From: a bacterium
GTDB taxonomy: Bacteria > Desulfobacterota > Binatia > HRBIN30 > CADEER01
Reading direction: 5' to 3'
Length of the DNA stretch: 64,000 nt
NCBI GenBank assembly: GCA_030430165.1
Contig: JAUIGL010000007.1
Coordinates: 1 to 64,000, forward strand
Shown here: in pieces, positions 19,475 to 31,450 of the stretch
Layout of the letters: the number at the start of each line of letters is the position of its first letter
Position numbering within the stretch: the stretch's first letter is position 1
Position numbers and translations under genes: made by a program
The notes under the pieces: model-generated
Database searches by the model: none
The model's input: the letters and a program-made list of their open reading frames with translations, nothing else
Told to the model about the DNA's origin: nothing

Positions 19475-20956
19475 ATGGAACTGGGCCCGATTGAAAGCCT
19501 GAGCTACTTCGTCCCGGAGCTCATCCTGGCGATCTCCGTGATCGGTCTGATCCTGGCCGATCTCGTGGTTCGGCGGAAAGAGCAGCTCGGCGTCGCGGCC
19601 TTGGTCGTCGTCGTGCTGGCGCTGATCGCGGTCGTCTGGGGCCTGCCCGGGCAGGGAGACGCGTATCTCTTCAACCGCATGATCGTGCACGACCAGTACG
19701 CGGTCTTCTTCAAGGTGGTGTTCGCGCTCGCCACCTTTGCGACGATCTGGATGTCGCTCGATTCGCGCGAGGTCGAAAAGGTTTCCCGGGGCGAATACTA
19801 CGCTCTGTTGATCGCGTCGGCGCTGGGCATGTTCTTCATGGCCACGGCGACCAACCTGCTGATGGCCTACCTCGCGCTCGAGTTCGTCAGCCTGACCTCG
19901 TACGTCCTCACCGGAACGCTGCGCCACAACCGGCGCTCGGGCGAAGCTTCGCTCAAGTATCTGATCTACGGCGGCGTCGCCTCGGGCACGATGATCTACG
20001 GCATGAGCTGGATCTACGGCATCACCGGGACGATGGACTACGCCGGCATCAACGCCGCTCTGGCGGCAGGGCAGGGCACGCCGCTGATCCTCTTCATCGC
20101 GGTTCTGCTGACCCTCGCCGGTTTCGGCTACAAGATCGCCGCGGTGCCGTTCCACATGTGGGCGCCCGACGTCTACACCGGCGCGCCGATCCCGGTGACG
20201 GCGTTCCTGTCGGTCGCTTCGAAGGCGTCCGGTTTTGCGCTGTTGTTGCGCTTCTTGTACCCCGCCCTTTCCACCGTCGGTGCCGGCGGGCAGTGGCAGG
20301 CGCTGGGAGACGGCGGCTGGCAGCAGGTGGTTCTGCTGCTCAGCATGGTGTCGATGACCATCGGCAACCTGGCGGCGCTGCAACAGGACAACATCAAGCG
20401 TCTGCTCGCCTACTCGAGCGTCGCGCACGCCGGCTACATGCTGATGGGACTCGCCGTGCTCAGCGACGAGGGACTGCGCTCGATCCTGTTCTATCTGGTG
20501 GTCTACTACCTGATGAACATCGGCGCCTTCGCGATCGTCATGCTGGTCGCCAACTCGACCGGGCGCGAAGACTTCGACGGTTTCCGCGGCCTCGCCTGGC
20601 GCGGCGGCGCGATCCCGGCCGTGGCGATGGCGATCTTCCTCTTTTCGCTCGCCGGAATACCGCCGTTCGCCGGGTTCATCGGCAAGTTCTATCTGTTCGC
20701 CGCGGTGATTCGCGCCGACTTCTACCTATTGGCGTTGGTCGGCGGACTGAACAGCGTGGTGTCGCTCTACTACTACGCGCGCATCGTGCGCACGATGTTC
20801 CTCGATCAGCCTGCCGGGGGCGAGGGCGGAGTCGAGCTCGACTGGTCGACCGGCGGCTTGCTGGCGGTGCTCACCCTCGGGACGGTGGTGTTCGGCGTCT
20901 ACTGGGCGCCGGTGATCGCGCTCGCCGACCGCTCGGCCCGATTCTTCTTGGGATAG
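19475..20956 (+). CDS. nuoN: Complex I antiporter-like subunit N
   Basis: A 493-residue proton-pumping subunit that ends the nuo operon. LALEFVSLTSYVLTGTLRHN, FHMWAPDVYTGAPIPVTAFL and KRLLAYSSVAHAGYMLMG identify it as NuoN. The gene ends 11 bp from the convergent glycosyltransferase gene, and I see no strong intrinsic terminator in that short gap. Confidence 0.95.
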   Translation: MELGPIESLSYFVPELILAISVIGLILADLVVRRKEQLGVAALVVVVLALIAVVWGLPGQGDAYLFNRMIVHDQYAVFFKVVFALATFATIWMSLDSREVEKVSRGEYYALLIASALGMFFMATATNLLMAYLALEFVSLTSYVLTGTLRHNRRSGEASLKYLIYGGVASGTMIYGMSWIYGITGTMDYAGINAALAAGQGTPLILFIAVLLTLAGFGYKIAAVPFHMWAPDVYTGAPIPVTAFLSVASKASGFALLLRFLYPALSTVGAGGQWQALGDGGWQQVVLLLSMVSMTIGNLAALQQDNIKRLLAYSSVAHAGYMLMGLAVLSDEGLRSILFYLVVYYLMNIGAFAIVMLVANSTGREDFDGFRGLAWRGGAIPAVAMAIFLFSLAGIPPFAGFIGKFYLFAAVIRADFYLLALVGGLNSVVSLYYYARIVRTMFLDQPAGGEGGVELDWSTGGLLAVLTLGTVVFGVYWAPVIALADRSARFFLG

Positions 20957-20967
20957 CCGCCCGGCGC

Positions 20968-22227
20968 TCAGTTGCCGCCGGCGCTTCGGTGCAGGGGCTG
21001 GGCGGTTTCGCTCGGCTCCGGCGAGCTCGGCGCCATTTCGGCGAACTCGCGGTGGCCGTCCAGGTCGACCATCTCGCCGTTGGCGGCGACTCGAAAACGG
21101 TGGCCTCCCCAGACCACGGTGTCTCCGGCGAACGCGAGCAGCCAGATGACGTCGAAGAAGAGGTCCTTTACGGGTACCAGGGCCATCGCCATCCAGTTGG
21201 TCTCGGTCTTGAGGTGGCGCCAGCAGATCGACATGGCGGACGCGTAACGCACGCCGAGGGCGCCGGCGCTGACCAGGCACGAGACCGGTGAGAACCCGTG
21301 GTAGAGGACGTTGAGTAGAGCCCACAGGGTGCCGTGGGTCAGAACGCTGCCGAAGTATCCGCCCGGCCGGCAAATCCGGTAGGTGCGGGCCCAGCGCAAC
21401 TGGTGGTCGATCAGCCGGCGCCAGGTTCCCAGCGCCAGGACGGTGTCGACCAACTCGTTGCAGAGGACCAGATCGTACCCTTTCTGGGCGACCCGGTAGC
21501 CGAGCTCGTAGTCGTCGGCGAGGGTGTTGACCAGAGGTTGGAGCCCGCCGATCTCTTCGAGGACCGAGCGCCGCAGCGCGATCGTCGCGCCGAAGGCGTA
21601 GGTCGACTTCTCGACCTTGCGCGCCAGCATCACCAGCGGCGTGAAGTCTGTGTTGATGAAGAGCGACTCGACCAGGGTGGGGATGCCGCCGCGGTTGACC
21701 GCGCGGTACGGGCAGGTCACCAGGCCGGCGCCGGGAGTGCTGAGGGCGCGGTTGAGGGCGGAGAGGTATCCCTGGCGCACGCGGATGTCACTGTCGGCGA
21801 TGACGATGATCTCGTGCTTGGCGTGCCGGTACATGTTGATGAGATTGGAGATCTTGTAGTTGGCACCGTAGACGCGATCGTTGACGACCAGGTGGATGTC
21901 GACGTCGGGGAAGTCGCGCTGCAGCTTGCGCACGACGGTGGCGGCGGGGTCGTCTTCATCGGCGACGCCGCAGACCATCTGGAACGCCGGGTAGTCCTGG
22001 CGGCAGAGGGAGGCCAGGTTGTCGTAGAGGCCCATCTCCAGCCCCTTGAGTGGCTTGAGGATGGTCATCCCCTTTTCGTCGACGCCGGCGTCGCTCGCCT
22101 CGTCACCGGACCCGCCGAAGAACTCTTCGGCGGAATACATGCCGACCAGGTAGCAGAACACCGAGGCGCCCAGGCCGACCGTCAGGATGAGTTGAATGAT
22201 CGAAAGATCGGTCACGACATCCAGCAT
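20968..22227 (-). CDS. Membrane glycosyltransferase, HpnI/ceramide glucosyltransferase-like
   Basis: A 419-residue processive-type glycosyltransferase of the GT2/GT21 kind. It has an N-terminal membrane helix (about 8-30), then a catalytic domain with TILKPLKGLEMGLYDNLAS, the ADSDI motif, LADDYELG and the QLRWART (QxxRW) acceptor motif, and three or so C-terminal membrane helices. This order matches HpnI, which adds N-acetylglucosamine to bacteriohopanetetrol, and ceramide glucosyltransferases. No other hopanoid gene is in the window, so the lipid acceptor is uncertain. A 16-bp palindrome lies just upstream of the start. Confidence 0.72.
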   Translation of the reverse strand: MLDVVTDLSIIQLILTVGLGASVFCYLVGMYSAEEFFGGSGDEASDAGVDEKGMTILKPLKGLEMGLYDNLASLCRQDYPAFQMVCGVADEDDPAATVVRKLQRDFPDVDIHLVVNDRVYGANYKISNLINMYRHAKHEIIVIADSDIRVRQGYLSALNRALSTPGAGLVTCPYRAVNRGGIPTLVESLFINTDFTPLVMLARKVEKSTYAFGATIALRRSVLEEIGGLQPLVNTLADDYELGYRVAQKGYDLVLCNELVDTVLALGTWRRLIDHQLRWARTYRICRPGGYFGSVLTHGTLWALLNVLYHGFSPVSCLVSAGALGVRYASAMSICWRHLKTETNWMAMALVPVKDLFFDVIWLLAFAGDTVVWGGHRFRVAANGEMVDLDGHREFAEMAPSSPEPSETAQPLHRSAGGN

Positions 22228-22243
22228 CTATCCATCCACCCCT

Positions 22244-22259
22244 CTGACCGGCCGGTCAG
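22244..22259. promoter_or_regulatory. Perfect palindrome, candidate operator
   Basis: CTGACCGGCCGGTCAG is a perfect 16-bp palindrome 16 bases upstream of the glycosyltransferase start on the minus strand. The TGACC...GGTCA form is common in operators of TetR-family repressors. The remaining gap to arsC contains an A-rich stretch and no gene. Confidence 0.45.
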
Positions 22260-22458
22260 GCCACGGCAAAAAATTAAGCTCCAAGGCCTGGTTGTGTTTC
22301 ACGTCGCGTTAGGGACCCCCCGGTGGCCACGCTAGACTGGGTATACCGAAGCCAGTATCAAGTCAAATCATTGGATTCGTGGGATTTTTGAAGAAAAACC
22401 CTTGACCGCCGCCGCCCCGTTTCATACGCAGGCGCGGCGGTTAGCGGAGGGTATGCAC

Positions 22459-22809
22459 ATGGCGAAGGTCAAGATCTATCACAACCCGAGATGCTCGAAG
22501 AGCCGCGCAACGCTCGAGCTTCTGCGTGAGCGCGGCGTCGAGCCCGAGGTCGTCACGTATCTCGACACGCCGCCGAGCGCCGCCGAGCTCGGCGCGATCG
22601 CCGACATGCTCGGCGTCGAGCCGCGCGACCTGGCGCGCAAGAAGGAAGCGGAGTACGCGGCCAACGGAATCGGCGACCCCGGCCTCGGCCGGGACGAGGT
22701 GCTCGCCAAGATGGTCGAGCATCCGATCGTCATCGAGCGCCCGATCGTTGTCGCCGGCGGACGCGCGGCGATCGGTCGGCCGCCGGAGAATGTTCTCGAG
22801 ATTCTCTGA
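22459..22809 (+). CDS. arsC: ArsC-family arsenate reductase (glutaredoxin type)
   Basis: A 116-residue thioredoxin-fold protein of the ArsC/Spx family. The catalytic cysteine is Cys12 in HNPRCSKSRATL, and the C-terminal RPIVVAGGRAAIGRPPE supplies the arginines that bind arsenate in ArsC. Of two in-frame ATGs I prefer 22459, eight bases after CGGAGG, over 22453. There are no arsenite transporter or arsR genes nearby, so it may be a generic glutathione-dependent reductase rather than part of a resistance operon. Confidence 0.85.
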   Translation: MAKVKIYHNPRCSKSRATLELLRERGVEPEVVTYLDTPPSAAELGAIADMLGVEPRDLARKKEAEYAANGIGDPGLGRDEVLAKMVEHPIVIERPIVVAGGRAAIGRPPENVLEIL

Positions 22810-22817
22810 GCGCGCGC

Positions 22818-23720
22818 TCAGGCGACCTTGGAGGCGCGCGGCGCGTCGATCGCAGCGACCGGCTCGGGCTTCGGCGTGTCATCGTCCCAGACGATGCTCT
22901 GGTAGTCGAGCTTGGACTTCGTCAGATGGTCGTACTTGACGATCTGGAAGTAGGGCGAGAGGTCGAAATCGCGCGGAGTCACCAGCTTTGGATCGCGCCG
23001 CCGGAAGCGAGCCCGCTGTGGCTGCCAGCGGCGCAGCGGGAACAGCCGCCGCAGGCCGGGCGGATCGGCCACGATATCCTCGACCGTGACCTCGGGGAGG
23101 ATCGGGTAACCGACCCGACCGAGCGCTCGGGCGATCATCGTCGAGCAGATCACGGCGCGTTCGGAATTGCGTCCCATGGTGAGCGCCGCCCTGCGCCAGC
23201 GTCTCGGTACGATGCTGACCGGAAAGAAGTAGCGCGCCAGGTCGACGATGTGGCGCAGGTCGTAGCGGTCGCCGATGCGCTCGCAGACGTACTCGATGAC
23301 GCGATCGACGTCGGCCGGGCGCAGTCGCTCGGGACGGCAGATACGAATGTTGTAGGGGACGTACTTGTCGATCGGGCTGACCGTGACCCCGGACCCCTCA
23401 AGTGCCTCGACCAGCAGGTGCTCCGAGCTATCGCCGAAGGTCTGGCGCGCCCAGGCGGCCTGCGAGTTGGCGTTCTTGACCAGCGCGTCGCCGACGTAGA
23501 TGGCGCAGTGCGACCAGCTACTCTGTGTGAGGTAGCGGATGACCTGGCTGATGCGTTGGTTTCCTTCGACGAGCAGGATGTCGCCCTTGCGCAGGGTGCG
23601 CTTGAGGACTTCGACGTCGTTGGGAACGCGCACGACGTAGTTGTCGAGCGGCTGCATCAGGAGTCGGGCGCCCTCGGCGATGATGCGGCGACGGGTTTGG
23701 GTCAGGAGGGAGGCTGGCAT
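22818..23720 (-). CDS. YiiX/NlpC-P60-like permuted papain-fold protein
   Basis: A protein of about 300 residues resembling the YiiX/YebB family of permuted papain-like cysteine peptidases or amidases. A positively charged N-terminus is followed by KRTLRKGDILLVEGNQRIS, then the histidine motif SHCAIYVGD (about residue 75) and the cysteine motif VICSTMIARAL (about 195), in the order expected of the permuted fold. The start is uncertain: ATG 23720 lacks a clear ribosome site, whereas TTG 23747 has GGGAG seven bases upstream. The C-terminal 60 residues are charged. The substrate is unknown; lipid or peptidoglycan amide bonds are possible. Confidence 0.68.
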   Translation of the reverse strand: MPASLLTQTRRRIIAEGARLLMQPLDNYVVRVPNDVEVLKRTLRKGDILLVEGNQRISQVIRYLTQSSWSHCAIYVGDALVKNANSQAAWARQTFGDSSEHLLVEALEGSGVTVSPIDKYVPYNIRICRPERLRPADVDRVIEYVCERIGDRYDLRHIVDLARYFFPVSIVPRRWRRAALTMGRNSERAVICSTMIARALGRVGYPILPEVTVEDIVADPPGLRRLFPLRRWQPQRARFRRRDPKLVTPRDFDLSPYFQIVKYDHLTKSKLDYQSIVWDDDTPKPEPVAAIDAPRASKVA

Positions 23721-23833
23721 CGGGGCGGGTCCTGGGCAGGTATGCAAATTTTAGCTCCCGATTTCGCCGATTGTCTAGCGATATTAGCCGCCCGTTCCTA
23801 TCTGCGATGTCGAAAAACCCCTATGGTTCGGGC

Positions 23834-24292
23834 ATGAGCGAGCATCGGGCGACGATCGAGTGGTCCCACGACGGGGGCGACTTCGCCTACGATTTGTACA
23901 GCCGCAGCCACCTCTGGCACTTCCCGGGGGGGACCAGGGTACGCGCGTCGGCCGCTCCCGAGTTCCTCGGCGACGCCGACGCGGCCGACCCCGAGGAGGC
24001 CTTCGTCGCGGCGGTGGCGAGTTGTCACATGCTGAGCTTTCTCGCAATCGCCGCGCGCAAGCGCCTGGTGGTGACGGCCTACCGCGACGAGGCGACCGGT
24101 TTCCTCGCCGAGAACGACGAGGGGCGGTTGGCGATCACCGAAGTGGTGCTGCGGCCGTCGGTCGACTTCGAGGGCGCCGCCGTCACCGCGCAGCAGCTCG
24201 GCGACCTGCACGATCTCGCCCACAAGGTGTGTTTCATCGCCAACTCGGTGCGCAGCGCGATTCGCGTCGAGCCCCGGCGGGAGGGGGAGTGA
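23834..24292 (+). CDS. OsmC-family peroxiredoxin-like protein
   Basis: A 152-residue OsmC/Ohr-family protein predicted to reduce organic hydroperoxides. The two redox cysteines are in VASCHMLSFL and KVCFIANSV, and DPEEAFVAA is typical of the YhfA/OsmC subgroup. Start ATG 23834 gives the usual N-terminus; ATG 23807 would add nine residues. It is followed one base later by the GT2 gene. Confidence 0.85.
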   Translation: MSEHRATIEWSHDGGDFAYDLYSRSHLWHFPGGTRVRASAAPEFLGDADAADPEEAFVAAVASCHMLSFLAIAARKRLVVTAYRDEATGFLAENDEGRLAITEVVLRPSVDFEGAAVTAQQLGDLHDLAHKVCFIANSVRSAIRVEPRREGE

Positions 24293-24293
24293 G

Positions 24294-25127
24294 GTGTCCG
24301 CGGCGGCGCTGATCTCGGTGATCATCCCGACCTTCGACCGCAGCGCTCGCCTGGCGGCCGCGATCGAGTCGGTGCTGGACCAGGAGGGGCCGCTCGAGCT
24401 GATCGTCGTCGACGACGGCTCGACCGACGGCACCGCCAGCGTGGTCGGCGGGTTCGGCGAGCGCCTTCGCTACGAACGTCGCGACCACCGCGGCGTTTCC
24501 GCGGCGCGCAACCACGGGGTGCGGATGGCGCGCGGCTCGTGGATCGCGTTTCTCGATTCCGACGACGAGTGGCTGCCGGGGAAGCTCGCCGCGCAGCGGC
24601 GCTACCACGCCCAACACCGCGACGTCCCGATCAGCCAGACCGGCGAGATCTGGATTCGCGACGGGGTGCGCGTCAATCCCTGCAAGCACCACGCGAAGCC
24701 GAGCGGCGACGTCTTCGTGCCGAGCCTGGAGCGCTGCCTGGTGTCGCCTTCGGCGGTGCTGCTGCGTCGCGATCTGTTCGTAGCCGCCGGCGGTTTCGAC
24801 GAGAGCCTGCCGGTCTGCGAGGACTACGACCTGTGGTTGCGGCTGGCGCTGCGCCAGCGTTTCGGGTTGGTGCGCGAGCCGCTGATGGTCAAGTACGGTG
24901 GCCACCGCGACCAGCTGTCGCGACAGTACTGGGGGATGGACCGTTTTCGCGTCGCCGCGCTGGAGAAGCTGCTGGCGGATCCGGTCCTGGTCGGAGAGCG
25001 CCGCGCCGCCGCGGTCGAGGTGCTGGAGCGCAAGTGCAGGGTGCTCGCCAAGGGGGCGCGGCGTCGCGGACGGGAAGCGGACGCCGACGGCTACGAGCGC
25101 CTCATCGCTCGTTATCGAGATGACTGA
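24294..25127 (+). CDS. Family 2 glycosyltransferase
   Basis: A 277-residue soluble GT-A fold glycosyltransferase. It has VIIPTFDRSARLAAAIESVL at the N-terminus, VVDDGSTDGT, the DxD-type LDSDDEW motif near residue 85, and CEDYDLWLRL as the acceptor-side acidic motif. It starts with GTG 24294, directly after the OsmC stop. Its last eight bases overlap the next gene. The sugar and acceptor are unknown; no polysaccharide cluster surrounds it. Confidence 0.85.
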   Translation: MSAAALISVIIPTFDRSARLAAAIESVLDQEGPLELIVVDDGSTDGTASVVGGFGERLRYERRDHRGVSAARNHGVRMARGSWIAFLDSDDEWLPGKLAAQRRYHAQHRDVPISQTGEIWIRDGVRVNPCKHHAKPSGDVFVPSLERCLVSPSAVLLRRDLFVAAGGFDESLPVCEDYDLWLRLALRQRFGLVREPLMVKYGGHRDQLSRQYWGMDRFRVAALEKLLADPVLVGERRAAAVEVLERKCRVLAKGARRRGREADADGYERLIARYRDD

Positions 25128-25653
25128 TTCGCGGTTGGAAGAATACGTCGAGCGCCAGCGGTTGCGCCCGGTGACGGCGGAGCGGCTGCGCCGGCTCGAC
25201 CAGGGCGGGCGCAGCGCGGTGCTCGACGTCGCCGTGCCGCTCGGCCTCAACGACAACCAGTTGCGCGACGTTCTCGACCTGGCGGAGGACAGCGCCGCCC
25301 GCGAGGGCGTGTCGGTAGCCGAGGTCCTCGGCGACCCCGAGGCCGCGGCACTGCGCCAGCGCCGGCTCGGGCGCAGCGACAAGATCAAGGCGCTCAAGGC
25401 GTGGTTGCGGCGCCGCCGCTACCCGCACCTGAGCGCCGCGCTCGATCGCATCGACGCGCTGCGCGCGCGTCTCGGGCTGCCGGCGGCGACCCGTCTCGAG
25501 CTGCCCGAGAATCTCGAAGGGGACGAGCTGGTGGTGACGCTGCGCGCGTCGTCGGTCGAAGACCTGCGCGCGCGAGTGGCGCAGCTGGCGCGCGCCTGCG
25601 ATCGGCCGGAGATCGAGGCACTGTTCGACGTCTGGCACGAGGCTGCGGGGTGA
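25120..25653 (+). CDS. Conserved-looking protein of unknown function upstream of SPL-like gene
   Basis: A 177-residue soluble, helix-rich, charged protein with no motif I recognise. Visible segments include RLDQGGRSAVLDVAVPLGLN near the N-terminus and RSDKIKALKAWLRRRRYPHL in the middle. It overlaps the glycosyltransferase by eight bases, and its TGA overlaps the GTG start of the SPL-like gene, so the pair is translationally coupled. A partner or DNA-binding role for the radical SAM protein is plausible; this is inference from position only. Confidence 0.65.
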   Translation: MTDSRLEEYVERQRLRPVTAERLRRLDQGGRSAVLDVAVPLGLNDNQLRDVLDLAEDSAAREGVSVAEVLGDPEAAALRQRRLGRSDKIKALKAWLRRRRYPHLSAALDRIDALRARLGLPAATRLELPENLEGDELVVTLRASSVEDLRARVAQLARACDRPEIEALFDVWHEAAG

Positions 25654-26738
25654 GCTTCGTTCCCGACCAGGTGTGGGTCGAGCGCGGCAGCGAGCACTCC
25701 TCGGTCGTCGCCGAGACCCGCGCGCGCCTGCCCGGCGCGCGCTTCGCGACGTTCGCCGACGCCGCCGAGCTTGGTGCGGTCGGCTTCGCCGAGGCGAAGC
25801 GCTCGCTGGTGCTCAAGCGACATCGCGGCGGCTTCTTCGAGCACTGTCCGGCGGGGACGTCGGGAATGGTCTGCTGCAACTACCTGGTCCTGAACTTCGC
25901 CAGCAACTGCCCCTTCGATTGCTCCTACTGCTTCCTGCAGGACTACCTGGCGGCGAACAACCGCCTGACCGCCTTCACCAACCCGGAAGACGGGCTCGAC
26001 GAGGTCGACCGGGTTCTCGCGGCGCATCCCGAGAAGCAGTTTCGCATCGGCACCGGAGAGCTCGCCGACAGCCTGGCGCTCGATCCGGTCACCGGCCTCA
26101 GCCGGCTACTGGTTCCCTTCTTTGCCGCGCGCGACAACGCGGTGCTCGAGCTCAAGACCAAGAGCGACTGCGTCGACGAGCTGTTGGCGCTCGACCCGCG
26201 CGGCCGCGTGGTCGTCAGCTGGTCGCTCAATCCGCGCCAGGTGATCGAATCGGAAGAGTACGGAACCGCCCCACTGCCGGCGCGCCTGTCGGCGGCGCGG
26301 CGCGTCGCCGACAGCGGCTACCGAGTCGGTTTCCACCTCGACCCGCTGGTCGAGCATCCGGGCTGGCGCGAGCATTACGAGGCGATGTTCGACGAGCTGT
26401 TCGACACGATTCGCGGCGACGACGTCGCCTGGTTCAGTCTCGGTTCGCTGCGCATGACCCCGTCGCTGGTGCGCAAGGTGCGCGCGCGCGGCGCCGAGCG
26501 GCCGGGGCGATTGGCGCTCGGTGCCGAAACCGTCAGCGGCAACGACGGCAAGCTGCGCGTGTGGCGCGGTCTCAGGGTGCGCATGTATCAGGCCGTCCTC
26601 GAGCGCATTCGCGCTGCCGCCCCGGCGGCGACGGTCTACCTTTGTATGGAGACGCCGGCCGTCTGGGAGAAGGCGATGCGCGAGGTTCCGTCCGACCGCC
26701 AGCTGGGCCAGCGTCTCGCCGCCGGAGCGCGCTGGTGA
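25650..26738 (+). CDS. Spore photoproduct lyase-like radical SAM protein
   Basis: A 362-residue radical SAM enzyme. The cluster motif CPFDCSYC (CxxxCxxC) followed by FLQDYLAANNRL is that of the SplB family. SplB repairs the spore photoproduct thymine dimer in Firmicutes; homologues also occur in non-spore-forming bacteria, where the substrate is less clear. Further features are IGTGELADSLALD and ELKTKSDCVDELL. It starts at GTG 25650, overlapping the upstream unknown gene, and its stop overlaps murI. No spore genes are visible. Confidence 0.8.
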   Translation: MSFVPDQVWVERGSEHSSVVAETRARLPGARFATFADAAELGAVGFAEAKRSLVLKRHRGGFFEHCPAGTSGMVCCNYLVLNFASNCPFDCSYCFLQDYLAANNRLTAFTNPEDGLDEVDRVLAAHPEKQFRIGTGELADSLALDPVTGLSRLLVPFFAARDNAVLELKTKSDCVDELLALDPRGRVVVSWSLNPRQVIESEEYGTAPLPARLSAARRVADSGYRVGFHLDPLVEHPGWREHYEAMFDELFDTIRGDDVAWFSLGSLRMTPSLVRKVRARGAERPGRLALGAETVSGNDGKLRVWRGLRVRMYQAVLERIRAAAPAATVYLCMETPAVWEKAMREVPSDRQLGQRLAAGARW

Positions 26739-27532
26739 GCTCGTCGTCGCCGATCGGCGTCTTCGATTCGGGAATCGGCGGGCTCACCGTCGTCCAGGCG
26801 ATCGGCGAGGCGCTGCCGCACGAGCGCCTGGTCTATCTCGGCGACACCGGGCGCACCCCGTACGGAACGAAGTCCCAGGACGTGGTGCGGCGTTACTCCG
26901 AGGAGAACGCCGCCTTCCTGGCGGACAAGGGGATCAAGTTGTTGGTCGTCGCCTGCAACACCGCCAGCGCGGTGGCGTTGCCGGGATTGCGCGCGCAGCT
27001 CGACGTGCCGGTGATCGGTGTGATCGAGCCGGGCGCCGAGGCCGCGGTCGCGGCTACGGCCAACGGCAAGGTGGGCATCGTCGGCACCGAGTCGACCATC
27101 CGCAGCGGCGCCTACGTGCAAGCGTTGCGGCGGCTCCGCCCGCAGCTCGAGATCTATACCCGGGCCTGTCCGCTGTTCGTGCCGCTCGCCGAGGAGGGGT
27201 GGGTCGACAATGACGTCGCCCGGTCGACGGTGCGGCTCTACCTCGCCAGCCTCAAGACCAGCGGGATCGACACCCTGGTGCTGGGCTGCACGCACTACCC
27301 GCTGCTCGCCGCGACCATCGGCGAGGAAATGGGCGCGGCGGTGGCGCTGGTCGACTCGGCGAAAGCGACCGCGGCGGCGGTCGCCGCCGACCTCGCCGAG
27401 CGCGGTCTCCTGGCGACCGAGCCGGCCGGGCCGAGCTCGTTCTTCGTCACCGACGCCCCGGATCGCTTCGTCCGCGTCGGCGCTCGATTCCTCGGGGCTC
27501 AGGTCGATTCTGCGGTGCAGATCGAGCGCTGA
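26735..27532 (+). CDS. murI: Glutamate racemase
   Basis: A 265-residue cofactor-independent racemase making D-glutamate for peptidoglycan. Signatures are GVFDSGIGGLTVVQAI at the N-terminus, the first catalytic cysteine in VACNTASAVALP, and the second in LGCTHYPLL. Length is normal. It starts with GTG 26735, overlapping the SPL-like stop codon, and is followed by 113 bp before secA. Confidence 0.95.
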   Translation: MSSSSPIGVFDSGIGGLTVVQAIGEALPHERLVYLGDTGRTPYGTKSQDVVRRYSEENAAFLADKGIKLLVVACNTASAVALPGLRAQLDVPVIGVIEPGAEAAVAATANGKVGIVGTESTIRSGAYVQALRRLRPQLEIYTRACPLFVPLAEEGWVDNDVARSTVRLYLASLKTSGIDTLVLGCTHYPLLAATIGEEMGAAVALVDSAKATAAAVAADLAERGLLATEPAGPSSFFVTDAPDRFVRVGARFLGAQVDSAVQIER

Positions 27533-27645
27533 ACGCGGCAATCTGGCTTGATCTTTCGGGCCATGGCGGGCAGCATCAAGGATTGGCGTAGGATCTGCCC
27601 TTGGTGGCGGTCCGACAACACGCCCCAGAGGGTCGCGGGAGAATC

Positions 27646-31416
<3,771 letters not shown>

Positions 31417-31450
31417 TCGCCGCCGCCCGGCGGCCGGCGGAGGGGTCTCG

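Noticed and set aside
22260-22440. Search for tRNA genes in the larger intergenic gaps
   Set aside because: No cloverleaf with the expected GTTCGA-type T-loop and acceptor pairing was found by eye.
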